Assembly: GCA_963829505.1 (NCBI GenBank)
Contig: CAWHIL010000004.1
Coordinates: 310,001-374,000, forward strand
Reading direction: 5' to 3'
DNA: 64,000 nt
Source: Roseiarcus sp963829505
GTDB taxonomy: Bacteria > Pseudomonadota > Alphaproteobacteria > Rhizobiales > Beijerinckiaceae
Below are positions 20,105-28,975 of this stretch, one piece after another. The notes under the pieces were generated by a model. That model did not search any database and was not told where the DNA came from. It saw only the letters and a list, made by a program, of their open reading frames with translations. The position numbers and the translations under genes are program-made. The first letter of the stretch is position 1, and every line of letters starts with the position of its first letter.

Positions 20105-20716
20105 TCACTGGACGCACTCGACGCTTCCGCACGGGTTCCCGTCGGCCGCGCGCTCGACGAATCGGTAGCTCTGATTGAGCAGTGCGAGATTGTTGATCGC
20201 GGTCGCGTTGCCCGGTTGGGCCCGGAGCGCGGCGTCGAACTTCGCCCGCGCCTTCTTCAGGTCGCCGCGCAGCATGAAGGAATAGCCTTCGTTGTTGAGG
20301 ATGCTCGGGGTCTGGCCGGCAAGTTTGACGGCGCTCGCGTAGCTGCGGTCGGCGAGATCGAACCTGCCGAGGCGGTCGTAGCTCGCCGCGAGGCCTATCC
20401 AGGCGGTCGGGTCGCGCGGCGTCACCTCGACCGCATCCTGGAAGTACTGCTGCGACAGGCCGAAGTTACCTTCGTAGAAGCGCTGGACGCCGAGTCTGAC
20501 CGGCTCGTCCGACGGATAATATTTCACGTCGGACGGGTTCTGCCCCGTCACGGAGTTCGGGATCGGCGTCGGCGTGATGGTCGATTGGCACCCGGCCAGC
20601 GCCGCCGCAAGCAGCGCTCCGGCGAGCGCGCGCGAGAGAGCGTTCAGCAATTCGGTCGAACCGCCGAATGCTCTCGCTCCTTTGATCTCCGCGCGTTTTT
20701 CGCGAAAAACCGGCAT
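20105..20716 (-). CDS. tadD: TPR lipoprotein, TadD-like
   Basis: About 203 residues from the ATG at 20716; the start is uncertain because no strong ribosome site is visible and the frame stays open to 20824. A lipobox (LLAAALAGCQS) follows the hydrophobic core. The mature part has tetratricopeptide repeats (SQQYFQDAVEVTPRDPTAWIGLAASYDRLGRFDLADRSYASAV, then LKKARAKFDAALRAQPGNATAINNLALL). TadD is thought to be a pilotin-like assembly factor for the Tad secretin, which fits its place 38 bp upstream of cpaC. Confidence 0.85.
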   Translation of the reverse strand: MPVFREKRAEIKGARAFGGSTELLNALSRALAGALLAAALAGCQSTITPTPIPNSVTGQNPSDVKYYPSDEPVRLGVQRFYEGNFGLSQQYFQDAVEVTPRDPTAWIGLAASYDRLGRFDLADRSYASAVKLAGQTPSILNNEGYSFMLRGDLKKARAKFDAALRAQPGNATAINNLALLNQSYRFVERAADGNPCGSVECVQ

Positions 20717-21419
20717 CCACTTTTTCGCCGCGCGCTCTGGCGGGGCGCTACCGGCGGCGCGAAAGGGCTGGCGCCCCTGGCGCCGCGCCGCTGCTCGATT
20801 TCCAAGTCTTTCGAACCCATCCATCGCCCGTCGCCCGCTCAGCCGTTTGCTTCGACGCTGCGGGAGGGACCGACGTTTTCGACGGCCCGCCCATGCGGAA
20901 GTGATAAGTTGTTAGGGTTAACGTGGACTTAAGAGCGACCGCGCCTTTTAACGATTTGCCGCTCCCGGCGTCCGCGGCTCGGGGCCGGCAATTCATGAGG
21001 GCGGGCAGGGTGCCCGCGGCGGCTACGGCCGGCTTCCCGTGGGAAAGGACACAGGCGAGCGGCGGTCCGACGACGCCGGCGGGATCATGCCTGGAAGGGC
21101 GAAACGCCGTAACAGGGCAGGTTTCCGGGCGGTGGTGTCGGGCCGGGTCGCTGACCCGGTCGCCGACCCTGCTGGCGCGCTCACCGAGCGCGCCCTGAAA
21201 GCGGCCATGCCCGCCATTTGGCCCGGCTACCACACGCCGACTTCAGATGCGCGGCGAGGCGCGTTCGCCGGCGCCCCTCGACGTGCGAGCCACGCGCGGC
21301 CCGCGAACTTTCGATCTCATCAGCGCAAACGGCAAAGAAAAACCGCGGCAAGGGCCGCGGTTTCCGTTCGTCAGGTGTAGACGCCTGCGAAAGACGCCTC
21401 CACGGAAAGGGCGGAAAGC
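20717..21419. other. Intergenic region between tadD and tadG
   Basis: About 700 bp with no confident gene. The 21340-21363 hairpin is the terminator of tadG transcription. The stretch near 20905-20935 is AT-rich (GATAAGTTGTTAGGGTTAACG) and could be the promoter for tadD-cpaC-lipoprotein, which would make them a separate transcript. Confidence 0.45.
21335..21365 (-). terminator. Rho-independent terminator after tadG
   Basis: A perfect 10-bp stem (AAACCGCGGC at 21340-21349, its complement at 21354-21363) with a 4-base loop. On the minus strand it is followed by a T-rich run (TTTTTCTTT). It lies about 55 bp beyond the tadG stop. Confidence 0.88.
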
Positions 21420-23094
21420 CTAGTAACTGTTCGCGGTCAGATTGACGACCAGACGCGGTTCGCTGAGACCGGTGACGATCTGCTGGAACTGCGAGGGAAG
21501 GCTCCCGTAAGCATTGACGCTGCTGCAACTCGAGTTCGTCGAATAGAAGTTCGCCGAACTGGAGGCCGTGCTCTGCAGCGCCGAACACGGAGTCCACTGG
21601 CTCGCGCTCGTGCCGGTCGGGCTGTCATAGACCGTGTTCGGCCCCTGGATGAGCAGGGTGTCGCTCGAGCCCGAGCCGGCGTGGGTCGGTCTGGCCTTGA
21701 GCGTGATCGTCGTGCCTGTCCACGAGGCGATGACTCCGATCTGGGGCGAGCCGCTGACCGAAGAGTCGATCACGGTGCAGCCTGCGCAGTTCGTGGCGAG
21801 GTTCGACGGCCACACCAGGGTGCTGATGCTGCTCGCCGTCGTGATCGTGGTCGAACTGGTCGAGATCGAGCCGCCGGCGGTCACGTTGTCGCCGGGGTTG
21901 ATCGCGGAGCATCCCGTTCCGGATCCGCCCGCGTCGTAGCCGACGACGTAGACCTTGATCCCGGCGGCCGTTGCAGTCGCGCCGTTGGCGACGGCCTGGT
22001 TGCACTGCTGCACCTGATGACCAGGCGAGCAGACCGTGTTCGGCGAGCAGGCGCTGTTGACCGCGTAGGTCACAGCCATCTTGCCGTCGCCGGGCGTCTG
22101 GTTGGCCTCGCCGTCGGACATGAAGATGATGATGTTGGTCGCCTTGCCCCCGGACGTATCCTCGGACTGGATCGCGGTTGTCGCGGCCGAGAGCGCCTGA
22201 GCGTAGAAGGTGCCCTCGCCGCCAGGGTCGGTGATGGCCGCGGACTTGCCGTTGCTATAGTCGCCGACCGCTTTGATAAGGAGCGACGTGTCGTTCAGCG
22301 TTCCGATCGTCGTCGCATAGTTGTTGTCGAGCGCGGCGTGGATGATCTGGTAGACGACGCCGGGCGTGCCATAGGGCTCGATGGCCGGCGAGCCGCTGCC
22401 CGGCGTCCACGTCGCCGACATGCCCGGGAACATCATCAGGCCGACGTTGTCCCTCGCCGGGTTGAGCTGCTTCAGGATCAACTGAACGCCGTACATGGCG
22501 CAATTGAGCTTGGTGGGGCTCGAGATGCCAGGAACCACGCAGCCCGTGTCGTCCGTCGTCGACGCCATCGAAGCCGTCGAGTTCGAGCACGAACATGACG
22601 TTCATCGGCGTGGTCGGACCGCCGTTGTACGCCGCTGTGGATGTCGAGTTGACGGTCCAGGAATTGAAGCCGAGCACCCGGATGAAGGCGGTGGGAACGG
22701 TCCCGGTCTGCGTCAATTGGATCGCGTTGTTGCTGGTTCCGGGCGTGCACGCGGGCAGGCCGGAAGTCTTGCTGCTGGACACGCAGACCGCCGATGCGTT
22801 TGACGAAACGGAAGCAAAGAAGGGAACGGGATGCGCCTTGGTCCAGTTCTGGGCCGCGGTCACCGCGCCTGCCTGGGTTCCGCCGACCTGGTCCCATTGA
22901 TAGGCGGCGTTCAGAACGGCCGCGTTGGTGTTGGATTGCAGCGCCGCTCGCGCATTGACGAGGAGGCCCACGTCAAGCGCAAAACCAGCGCCCGCGACCA
23001 TGAATCCCATAACGGCAACGACCGCCATCGCGGCGATGCCGCGTCGGTCGCGAGCAAACGCCCTGAACGCCTTCGAGAAGGCCTGGCGTGCCAT
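21420..23094 (-). pseudogene. tadG: TadG-like pilus assembly protein with VWA domain, one +1 frameshift
   Basis: Reconstructed length is 557 residues from the ATG at 23094 (GGAGG five bases upstream). The N-terminus has the TadE/TadG transmembrane segment after a basic start (FARDRRGIAAMAVVAVMGFMVAGAGFALDVG). The rest is a von Willebrand A-like domain (NVMFVL, VGLMMFPG, IIIFMSDGEANQTPG). The frame breaks at GAGTTC, 22579-22584. Removing one T there (an A on the coding strand) gives VLDSTASMA, an intact MIDAS DxTxS motif, and joins the two frames exactly. The break may therefore be a sequence error. TadG is a minor pseudopilin-like protein that anchors or regulates the Tad machine. A terminator follows the gene. 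Confidence 0.85.
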
Positions 23095-23304
23095 GCTTGC
23101 CTCCATTAGAACCTGAAACCAAACGACGTCGCCTGTAAGGTTGCAGGCGGTCTTTCCAAAATTTACGCCAGTTACCGATACTTGACAAGGTTAATTTATG
23201 GTTAATTCATTACAAATTTAGTTGATGGGACCGGTTGTTAACCACGTGGGGCCTGTTTGGACGCCCGAACGGACCTCGGCTTCCGCTTCGGAAAGCACTC
23301 GCCC

Positions 23305-23832
23305 TTACTGAACGGTTGCGGCGGAGGTCGAGTAGAGGTTGCATGGCGTGGGTCCAAAAGTGATTCCCATCACCGTCATCGAACAGGGGTATGTGAGAGC
23401 GACCGACGCCGTGGCGCCGGACGTCAGCAGGGACGTGCAGGCGGTATCGGTGGCGCAGGTCGAACCGCCGACCGTTACGGTTCTGCCGATACTGCCGCTT
23501 GTAAGGTTGAAGGCCGCGCTGGTGACGGCCGAAATGGCCGTCGTATAGGGCGTTGCGGTGCCCCGACCGAACGACAGGGTCTGCGCTCCCTGCTGGGCGG
23601 CCGCCGTCAGCTCGAGCTGGTTGTTCAGCGCGATGCCGAAGATCAAGATCCCAAAAAGAAGAAAGAAAAGAAACGGCGCGATCAGGATGAATTCGAACGC
23701 GACCGCCCCGCGCCGGTCGCCGATCACGAACCGCCGCGCGGCGCGCAAGCGAAGGAAGCCCGAAACGCGACCGAAGCGCCGGACCCCCGGCTCCGTCCCC
23801 TCCCGCTCAGTTCCGAACGTCGTTTGCCGCAT
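23305..23832 (-). CDS. tadE: TadE-like pseudopilin
   Basis: 175 residues from the ATG at 23832, with GGAGGG five bases upstream. The prepilin-like N-terminus is basic (RLRAARRFVIGDRRGAVAFEF), with the G-AVAFE site and a Phe/Leu-rich transmembrane helix (ILIAPFLFFLLFGILIFGIAL). The remainder is Ser/Thr/Ala-rich with two pairs of cysteines (STCATDTACTS and YPCSM...PCNLY). TadE and TadG are processed by the CpaA-type peptidase and are needed for Flp pilus assembly. It lies between the methyltransferase gene and tadG, all on the minus strand. Confidence 0.88.
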   Translation of the reverse strand: MRQTTFGTEREGTEPGVRRFGRVSGFLRLRAARRFVIGDRRGAVAFEFILIAPFLFFLLFGILIFGIALNNQLELTAAAQQGAQTLSFGRGTATPYTTAISAVTSAAFNLTSGSIGRTVTVGGSTCATDTACTSLLTSGATASVALTYPCSMTVMGITFGPTPCNLYSTSAATVQ

Positions 23833-23861
23833 GACAACCCTCCGGTCGCCAGCCTGGCGCA

Positions 23862-24530
23862 TCACCAGACATAGGGGATCAGTCTCCAGCGAGCACTGTC
23901 AACTGCATACTCCGGGCACACCCGCCGGAGCAAGTTTTCCTCATACCGAATTCGGCAGACCTGAACGCCGATATGGAGCAAGAAAACAGCGACCGTCGCC
24001 GGCGACAGGCTCTGCAGCACCAGGCCGGCGAAGGCGATTTCCTCCGACAGGTAGAGCGGGTGGCGGATCCAGCGGTAGGGCCCGGTCTTGACGACGTGCC
24101 GTGCTTGCGGCGTCAGGCTGAAGGCCGAGCCGAGATGGCGGAGTGTGACCAGCGTCATAACGATGCCAGTCACCACGAGGACGGAGGCCACGAAATTCGG
24201 CAGCGTCCCCTCGGGCTTCACGAAGAAGCCGATCGTCCAGGGCATATAGGTGCCGACGAAAGCGAGGATCCTCGGCAGGGCGCCTTCCGCGTGCGCCTTG
24301 GCCGGCGGTCGGGTCATGATAAGCAGCGCCGCCATCAGATAGAAGAGGGCGAGCAGAAAGCTCGACAGACGCACCGGCCAGGCTGTGTTCGCCGAAGCGC
24401 CGAGGCTCGCGGCGGCGACAACCGCCAGCGTCAGGAACCACAGTCCTCCCAGAAGCGACAAGGCGCGCTCGGGCGTGAAGCCGCTCGGGCCCCGCTCGGC
24501 GGCGTCGATTCTGCCCAGGTTCGCGCTCAA
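23862..24530 (-). CDS. ICMT/PEMT-type integral membrane methyltransferase inside the Tad operon
   Basis: 222 residues, TTG start at 24530 with GGGGGACAGAC just before it, 10 bp after the tadC stop. Four to five hydrophobic segments are visible. The C-terminal half carries the isoprenylcysteine carboxyl methyltransferase-like signatures: KTGPYRWIRHPLYLSEEI (SAM-binding region), then RIRYEENLLRRVCPEYAVDSARW and a terminal RLIPYVW. Bacterial members act on small lipids, quinones or unknown amines. Prenylated proteins are not expected in this organism, so the substrate is unknown. Its position between tadC and tadE suggests a link to pilus assembly. Confidence 0.8.
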   Translation of the reverse strand: MSANLGRIDAAERGPSGFTPERALSLLGGLWFLTLAVVAAASLGASANTAWPVRLSSFLLALFYLMAALLIMTRPPAKAHAEGALPRILAFVGTYMPWTIGFFVKPEGTLPNFVASVLVVTGIVMTLVTLRHLGSAFSLTPQARHVVKTGPYRWIRHPLYLSEEIAFAGLVLQSLSPATVAVFLLHIGVQVCRIRYEENLLRRVCPEYAVDSARWRLIPYVW

Positions 24531-24540
24531 GTCTGTCCCC

Positions 24541-25440
24541 CTAGTGGTCGAACGTGTGAATGAGATGCAGCATCGGACTGCCGCCCAGAACGATGAACAT
24601 GGCCGGGAGCATGAAGAGCACCATCGGCACGATCATTTTGGCGCCGAGCTTGTGGGCTCGCTCCTCGAGTTGGATGATCATTTCCCGTCGCATCTCATCG
24701 GCGATGGCGCGCAACGCCTGGCCGAGCGGAGTTCCGTATTGCAGGCTCTGGCTCATCATGGCGGCGAAGCGGCGCAGGCCCTCGGAGGAGGCGCCGAGCT
24801 TGTCGAACGCCTCGCGTCGATTGGGCAGGATACGGAGATCGTCGAGGAGATTGCCGAGGACGCGGGAGATGGAGGGGTTGGTTCGGGCCATTTCCTGCGA
24901 CACGCGCTCGACCGCTCCCTCGAGGCCCATGCCCGCCTCGGTGCACACGACCAGGAGGTCGATGGCGTCGGGCGAGCCTTTCTTGACGGCCTTGGTGAAC
25001 CGTCGCTTGAGGAACGCCAAAATCGCCCGTGGTCCAATGATCCCGACGACAAGGCCGATCAGCGCGAAGATCAGCACCTCGACCGGCGGCTTGCCCAGAA
25101 TTCCCCCGACCAGGGCCCCGCCGATCGGGCCGATCGCCATGCTGATGACTTTCACGCCGATCCAGAGCGGCGTGACGCGGTAGGGATTGAGGCCCGCCGC
25201 CTGGAGCAGCGCCCGCAGATTCTCCAGATCCTCTTCCGGGTAGAAACGGCGGTAGCGCGCGCCGAGCGACGAGAGCCAGCCAGACATGTCGCGCAGCGGC
25301 GGCTTCGTCACGCTGGCTTCGCCCGCCACCACGTGCGAGACGCGCGCGCCGAGCGAGCGAAAGTGAATTTCGCGCAAGATCATGACGAGCGACGCGGCGC
25401 CGCTCGCGATCGCGATTCCGGCCAGGAAAATGGGGTTCAT
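24541..25440 (-). CDS. tadC: Tad inner-membrane platform protein TadC (T2SS F family)
   Basis: 299 residues from the ATG at 25440, which overlaps the tadB stop (ATGA). N-terminal transmembrane helix (NPIFLAGIAIASGAASLVMIL), a cytoplasmic helical region, two central membrane helices (VGVIIGPRAILAFLKRRF region), the T2SSF domain (PDAIDLLVVCTEAGMGLEGAVERVSQEM) and a final helix pair (MIVPMVLFMLPAMFIVLGG). TadB and TadC form the inner-membrane platform that couples the TadA motor to pilin polymerisation. Confidence 0.93.
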   Translation of the reverse strand: MNPIFLAGIAIASGAASLVMILREIHFRSLGARVSHVVAGEASVTKPPLRDMSGWLSSLGARYRRFYPEEDLENLRALLQAAGLNPYRVTPLWIGVKVISMAIGPIGGALVGGILGKPPVEVLIFALIGLVVGIIGPRAILAFLKRRFTKAVKKGSPDAIDLLVVCTEAGMGLEGAVERVSQEMARTNPSISRVLGNLLDDLRILPNRREAFDKLGASSEGLRRFAAMMSQSLQYGTPLGQALRAIADEMRREMIIQLEERAHKLGAKMIVPMVLFMLPAMFIVLGGSPMLHLIHTFDH

Positions 25441-26366
25441 AGGGACGTGTCCCGTTTCACCATCCAGCGCAGCACCAGGCTTCCGGTGACGACCGAGCAC
25501 GCCGCATAGATCGTCAGTTTGATGCCGAACGGGTCTGTGAACAGAAGGTCGACCGACGTAGGGCTCAAGAGATAGAGCCCGCCTCCGACGATCAGCGGCG
25601 ACACCGAAAGCGCCCGCGAGGAGAAGATCACTTCCGCCGCCAGGGCCTTGGCGCGCGCCGCAAGGGCGACGCGCTCGCGTACCGTTTCGCCGAGCGTCTG
25701 CAGCGTCTCCGCGAGGCGCCCGCCGGCTTTTATCTGCACGCCGAGCGTCACCGCGAAAAACCCGTATTCCGCCACTCCGGTTCGGTCGTAGACGCCCTCG
25801 ATCGCCTCCTCCGGCGGTTTGCCCATCGCCATTTCGCTGCAGACGGTGGCGAACTGCCCGGCGGTCGGTTCCGGCATCTCACGCGAAATGACGCGAAAGG
25901 CCTCGTTCACCGGCAGCCCTGTGCGGATGGCGCTGGTCACCATCGAGATCGCGTCGGGAAGTTGCTTGAAGAGCTGTTGCCGGAATCGGCCATACTGCCA
26001 GCCGAACAGCCCACGAATGGTCATGAGGGCGGCAGCCGCGGAAGCGACCCATGCGTAGAGGAGAGAAAAACCGGCGTAGCCGTTCGCGTATTGGATCGCC
26101 GCGGCCGCAGCGGCGCCGAGGACGAGGACGAGGACAGGGCGGATGAAATAGGGGATGCCGGGCCTGTAGTTCACGAAACGGTAGAAGCCGCCCCATCGCG
26201 TCCGGACCTGCGCGCGACGGATGGACGGGACGAACGTGTCGCGTTCGCCCGAGAGCATGGCCGTCACGCGCCGATCGATGCGCCGCTGCCGGGCGTCGAG
26301 GCTGAGCGCCGCGCCCGCCGCGCCAATCAGAGCCAGGAGAAGGAGGCCGATCGAAAGCTGCGCCAT
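25437..26366 (-). CDS. tadB: Tad inner-membrane platform protein TadB (T2SS F family)
   Basis: 309 residues from the ATG at 26366, overlapping the tadA stop by ATGA. N-terminal helix (LSIGLLLLALIGAAGAALSL), two central helices (LVLVLGAAAAAAIQYANGY and LLYAWVASAAAALMTIRGLFG), the T2SSF domain (LPDAISMVTSAIRTGLPVNEAFRVISREM, GGRLAETLQTLGETVRERVALAARAKALAAE) and a C-terminal helix pair. It pairs with TadC. Start and stop overlaps with both neighbours indicate tight coupling. Confidence 0.93.
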   Translation of the reverse strand: MAQLSIGLLLLALIGAAGAALSLDARQRRIDRRVTAMLSGERDTFVPSIRRAQVRTRWGGFYRFVNYRPGIPYFIRPVLVLVLGAAAAAAIQYANGYAGFSLLYAWVASAAAALMTIRGLFGWQYGRFRQQLFKQLPDAISMVTSAIRTGLPVNEAFRVISREMPEPTAGQFATVCSEMAMGKPPEEAIEGVYDRTGVAEYGFFAVTLGVQIKAGGRLAETLQTLGETVRERVALAARAKALAAEVIFSSRALSVSPLIVGGGLYLLSPTSVDLLFTDPFGIKLTIYAACSVVTGSLVLRWMVKRDTSL

Positions 26367-27741
26367 CAGAGTGTCTTGACGGCGTCGGACCACGCCTTTT
26401 CGAGTCCGTAGTACGCGAGCCGGCTCGCGAACCTCGGAATCGCCTGCGTGGATCGATAGCCGCCCCGAATGCGTCCCTGCGCGTCCTCTTCCGTAAATTC
26501 GAAGACGGCGACGTCGTTGGTGGTGATTACGTCGCCTTCGAGGCCGGTGACCTCGGCGACCTGCACGATGCGGCGCTGGCCGTCGCGCATGCGCTCGACC
26601 TGGACGATGAGATCGAGCGCGGCCACGATCTGGAACCGGATGGCTTTCGAGGGAAGGCCGGCCTGTCCCATCTGCACCATGTTCTCGATGCGGGTCAGCG
26701 CGTCGCGCGCCGTGTTGGCGTGCACCGTGGAGATCGATCCGTCATGGCCGGTGTTCATCGCCTGAAGCATGTCGAACGCCTCGACGCTGCGCACCTCGCC
26801 GACGATGATCCGGTCGGGACGCATTCGCAGCGCGTTCCAGACGAGATCGCGCTGGGTCACCTGGCCCGTGCCCTCGAGGCTCGGCGGCCGGGTTTCGAGA
26901 CGGATCACGTGCGGCTGCTGCAGTTGCAGTTCGGCCGCGTCCTCGATGGTGATGATGCGCTCGCCGTGGTCGATGTATTGACTCATCGCGTTGAGCAGCG
27001 TCGTCTTGCCGGAGCCGGTGCCGCCGGAGATGATGATATTCAGCCGGGACCGGGCGGCGATCTCCAGCAATTTGGCGACCGACGCGCTCAGCGTGCCGTT
27101 GTCGACCATGCTCGTTGAGGTTATAGCGCCGATTCGGAAATTTGCGGATGGAGATGCACGGGCTGTGGATCGCGAGCGGCGGTAGAATGATGTTCACGCG
27201 GCTGCCGTCGGGCAGGCGGCAGTCGACCATCGGACTGGATTCGTCGACCCGGCGACCGACGCGCGAGGCGATTTTCTGCGCCACCGCCGCAATGTGGTCG
27301 TTGTCGCGGAAGCGGACCGCGACACGCTCGAGCTTGCCGCTCCGCTCGACGTAGACGTTGTTGGGCCCGTTGACCATGACGTCGCTGATCGTGTCGTCAA
27401 TCAGCAGCGGACGCAGCGGGCCGTAGCCGGTCATGTCGTCGGCGAGTTCGTCGGCGAGCTGAAGCTGCTCGCGCGCGGAGAGTCTCGAGACGCTCCTGGT
27501 TGGCGATCTGATGGATGATTTCCTCGATCTGCCGGCGCAGGACCTCGCGCGGGACGGTAGCGGCCACCGACGGTTCGATCTGCTCGATGATCCGCTCGCG
27601 CAACGAAGCCGACATCACAGGCCCGGAGGCGGCCTGTTCCCGCTTGGCCGAGGGGTTGTCGAGAATCGAAACCGGCAGGTCCAGCGCCGACGGCGAGGCC
27701 GGCGCCCCTTCCTCCCGGTCAGCCTTGCCGAACGTTCTCAT
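26366..27741 (-). pseudogene. tadA: Tad pilus motor ATPase TadA/CpaF, two +1 frameshifts
   Basis: Reconstructed 457 residues from the ATG at 27741, overlapping the cpaE stop by ATGA. The N-terminal helical region is IEEIIHQIANQERL. The N2 domain runs from MTGYGPLRPLLIDDTISDVMVNGPNN to CISIRKFP. The ATPase core has Walker A SGGTGSGKTTLLNAMSQY, an Asp box IITIEDAAELQL, Walker B DRIIVGEVR and a His box (NTGHDGSISTVHAN). Frame changes are needed near 27480-27486 (to read RLELSAREQLQ) and at about 27110 (NLNE-MVDNGTLS). Both remove one base. The essential motifs are all present, so this may be an intact gene with sequence errors. Confidence 0.88.
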
Positions 27742-28967
27742 CGCTTGAAGATCCTCTGAAACCACCCCTTTTCTTCGTCGCCCATGGCGGTGATCTCGCG
27801 CACGATCGGCGCCAGATGTCGCCTCAGCTTCGGCACGTGACGGATCGCCGGGATGCCGAGGTTTACCGCTTCGGTCATCCCCTTGCCGAGGTCGGGGATA
27901 ATCATGTCCGGTTTGCCGCCGAGGGCGGTCGTGATCGTCGTCAGGGGGAGACCGCCGGGGCGATTGGCGCGGTTGAGCAGCGTGAAGACCCGGTTCTTGC
28001 CGGCGACGCCCGATACGAGCGTGCGCAGCGAATTGGCGTTGCGCAGGCCCGTGACTTCGGCCTCCATCAGCACGAGCACGTGGCGGGAGAGCGAGATCAC
28101 CGGGTGAAGGGGCGGCGTCAGGGGCATCGGCACGTCGACGACGACGAAGGCGAACCGCTGGCGAAGAAGCTCGAGCACATGCCGCACGCCCGCCTCGGTG
28201 ATCTCGAGCGTGGCGTCGAGGTCCTCGTCGGCGGAAATCAGACGTACGCGCTCGTTGACCTCGATGGCCGCGCGCTCGATGAAGAGAGTGTCGGCGCGCA
28301 TCGGGTTTTCGAGCGCGATGCGCAACCCCGGTCCAGGCCGGACGCCGAGCATGACGGCCGATTCGCCGCCCTGAATGTTGAGGTCGAGCAGCGCCACCTT
28401 CGCCTTGGTGGTTTCGGCGAGCTGGAGCGCGAGATTGATCGCGATGCTGGTCGCGCCGGCGCCGCCCTGGGCGCCGCAGATCGAGATCACATGCCCGCCG
28501 CGCTCCGTCAGATCGGCCGCCACCTCGCCGAGCAGCTTCGGGCGGAGCTGGGTCTGCACCACGTCGCGGGTGATCGGCTTCGGCAGGTACTCGCTGAGGC
28601 CGAGCTCCATCAGGACGCGATAGAACGAGATGTCCGAACTGTCGCCGATCACGGCCACCCGGACGTCGGCCGGACAGACGCGCGACAGCCGCTCGAGCTC
28701 CGTCAGGGGATCGACGACGTCGCCGATGTCCGCGACCAGGGCGAACAGCTCCGTGTCTGTCTCGAGCAGCTTGATGGCGTTGCGGATCGTGCCCCGCCGG
28801 ACGTCGAGGTTGCACCCGTCGAGGCCCTTCTTCAGCGCCGCGGAGCTCGAATCGTCGTTGACGAAACAGACGACCCGATTGCGAATGACGGCGCCGGGCG
28901 CGTCGCCGGCCGGACCGCCGGCGGGAGCCTCGCCGTTCACCTTCTTTTCCGCGATCGCTTCCAGCAT
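27738..28967 (-). CDS. cpaE: Tad pilus localisation ATPase CpaE/TadZ
   Basis: 409 residues from the ATG at 28967 with AGGAG five bases upstream. Residues about 30-150 form a receiver-like domain without a clear phosphoacceptor (VVCFVNDDSSSAALKKGLDG, then VRVAVIGDSSDISFYRVLMELGLSEYLPKPI). The ParA/MinD-type ATPase part has an atypical P-loop GAQGGAGATSIAINLAL lacking the usual lysine, as reported for the TadZ family. VALLDLNIQGGESAVMLG and FVVVDVPMPLTP follow. TadZ marks the pole or site of pilus assembly. It overlaps tadA by 4 bp and lies 8 bp downstream of cpaB. Confidence 0.9.
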   Translation of the reverse strand: MLEAIAEKKVNGEAPAGGPAGDAPGAVIRNRVVCFVNDDSSSAALKKGLDGCNLDVRRGTIRNAIKLLETDTELFALVADIGDVVDPLTELERLSRVCPADVRVAVIGDSSDISFYRVLMELGLSEYLPKPITRDVVQTQLRPKLLGEVAADLTERGGHVISICGAQGGAGATSIAINLALQLAETTKAKVALLDLNIQGGESAVMLGVRPGPGLRIALENPMRADTLFIERAAIEVNERVRLISADEDLDATLEITEAGVRHVLELLRQRFAFVVVDVPMPLTPPLHPVISLSRHVLVLMEAEVTGLRNANSLRTLVSGVAGKNRVFTLLNRANRPGGLPLTTITTALGGKPDMIIPDLGKGMTEAVNLGIPAIRHVPKLRRHLAPIVREITAMGDEEKGWFQRIFKR

Positions 28968-28975
28968 GGTCGCTC

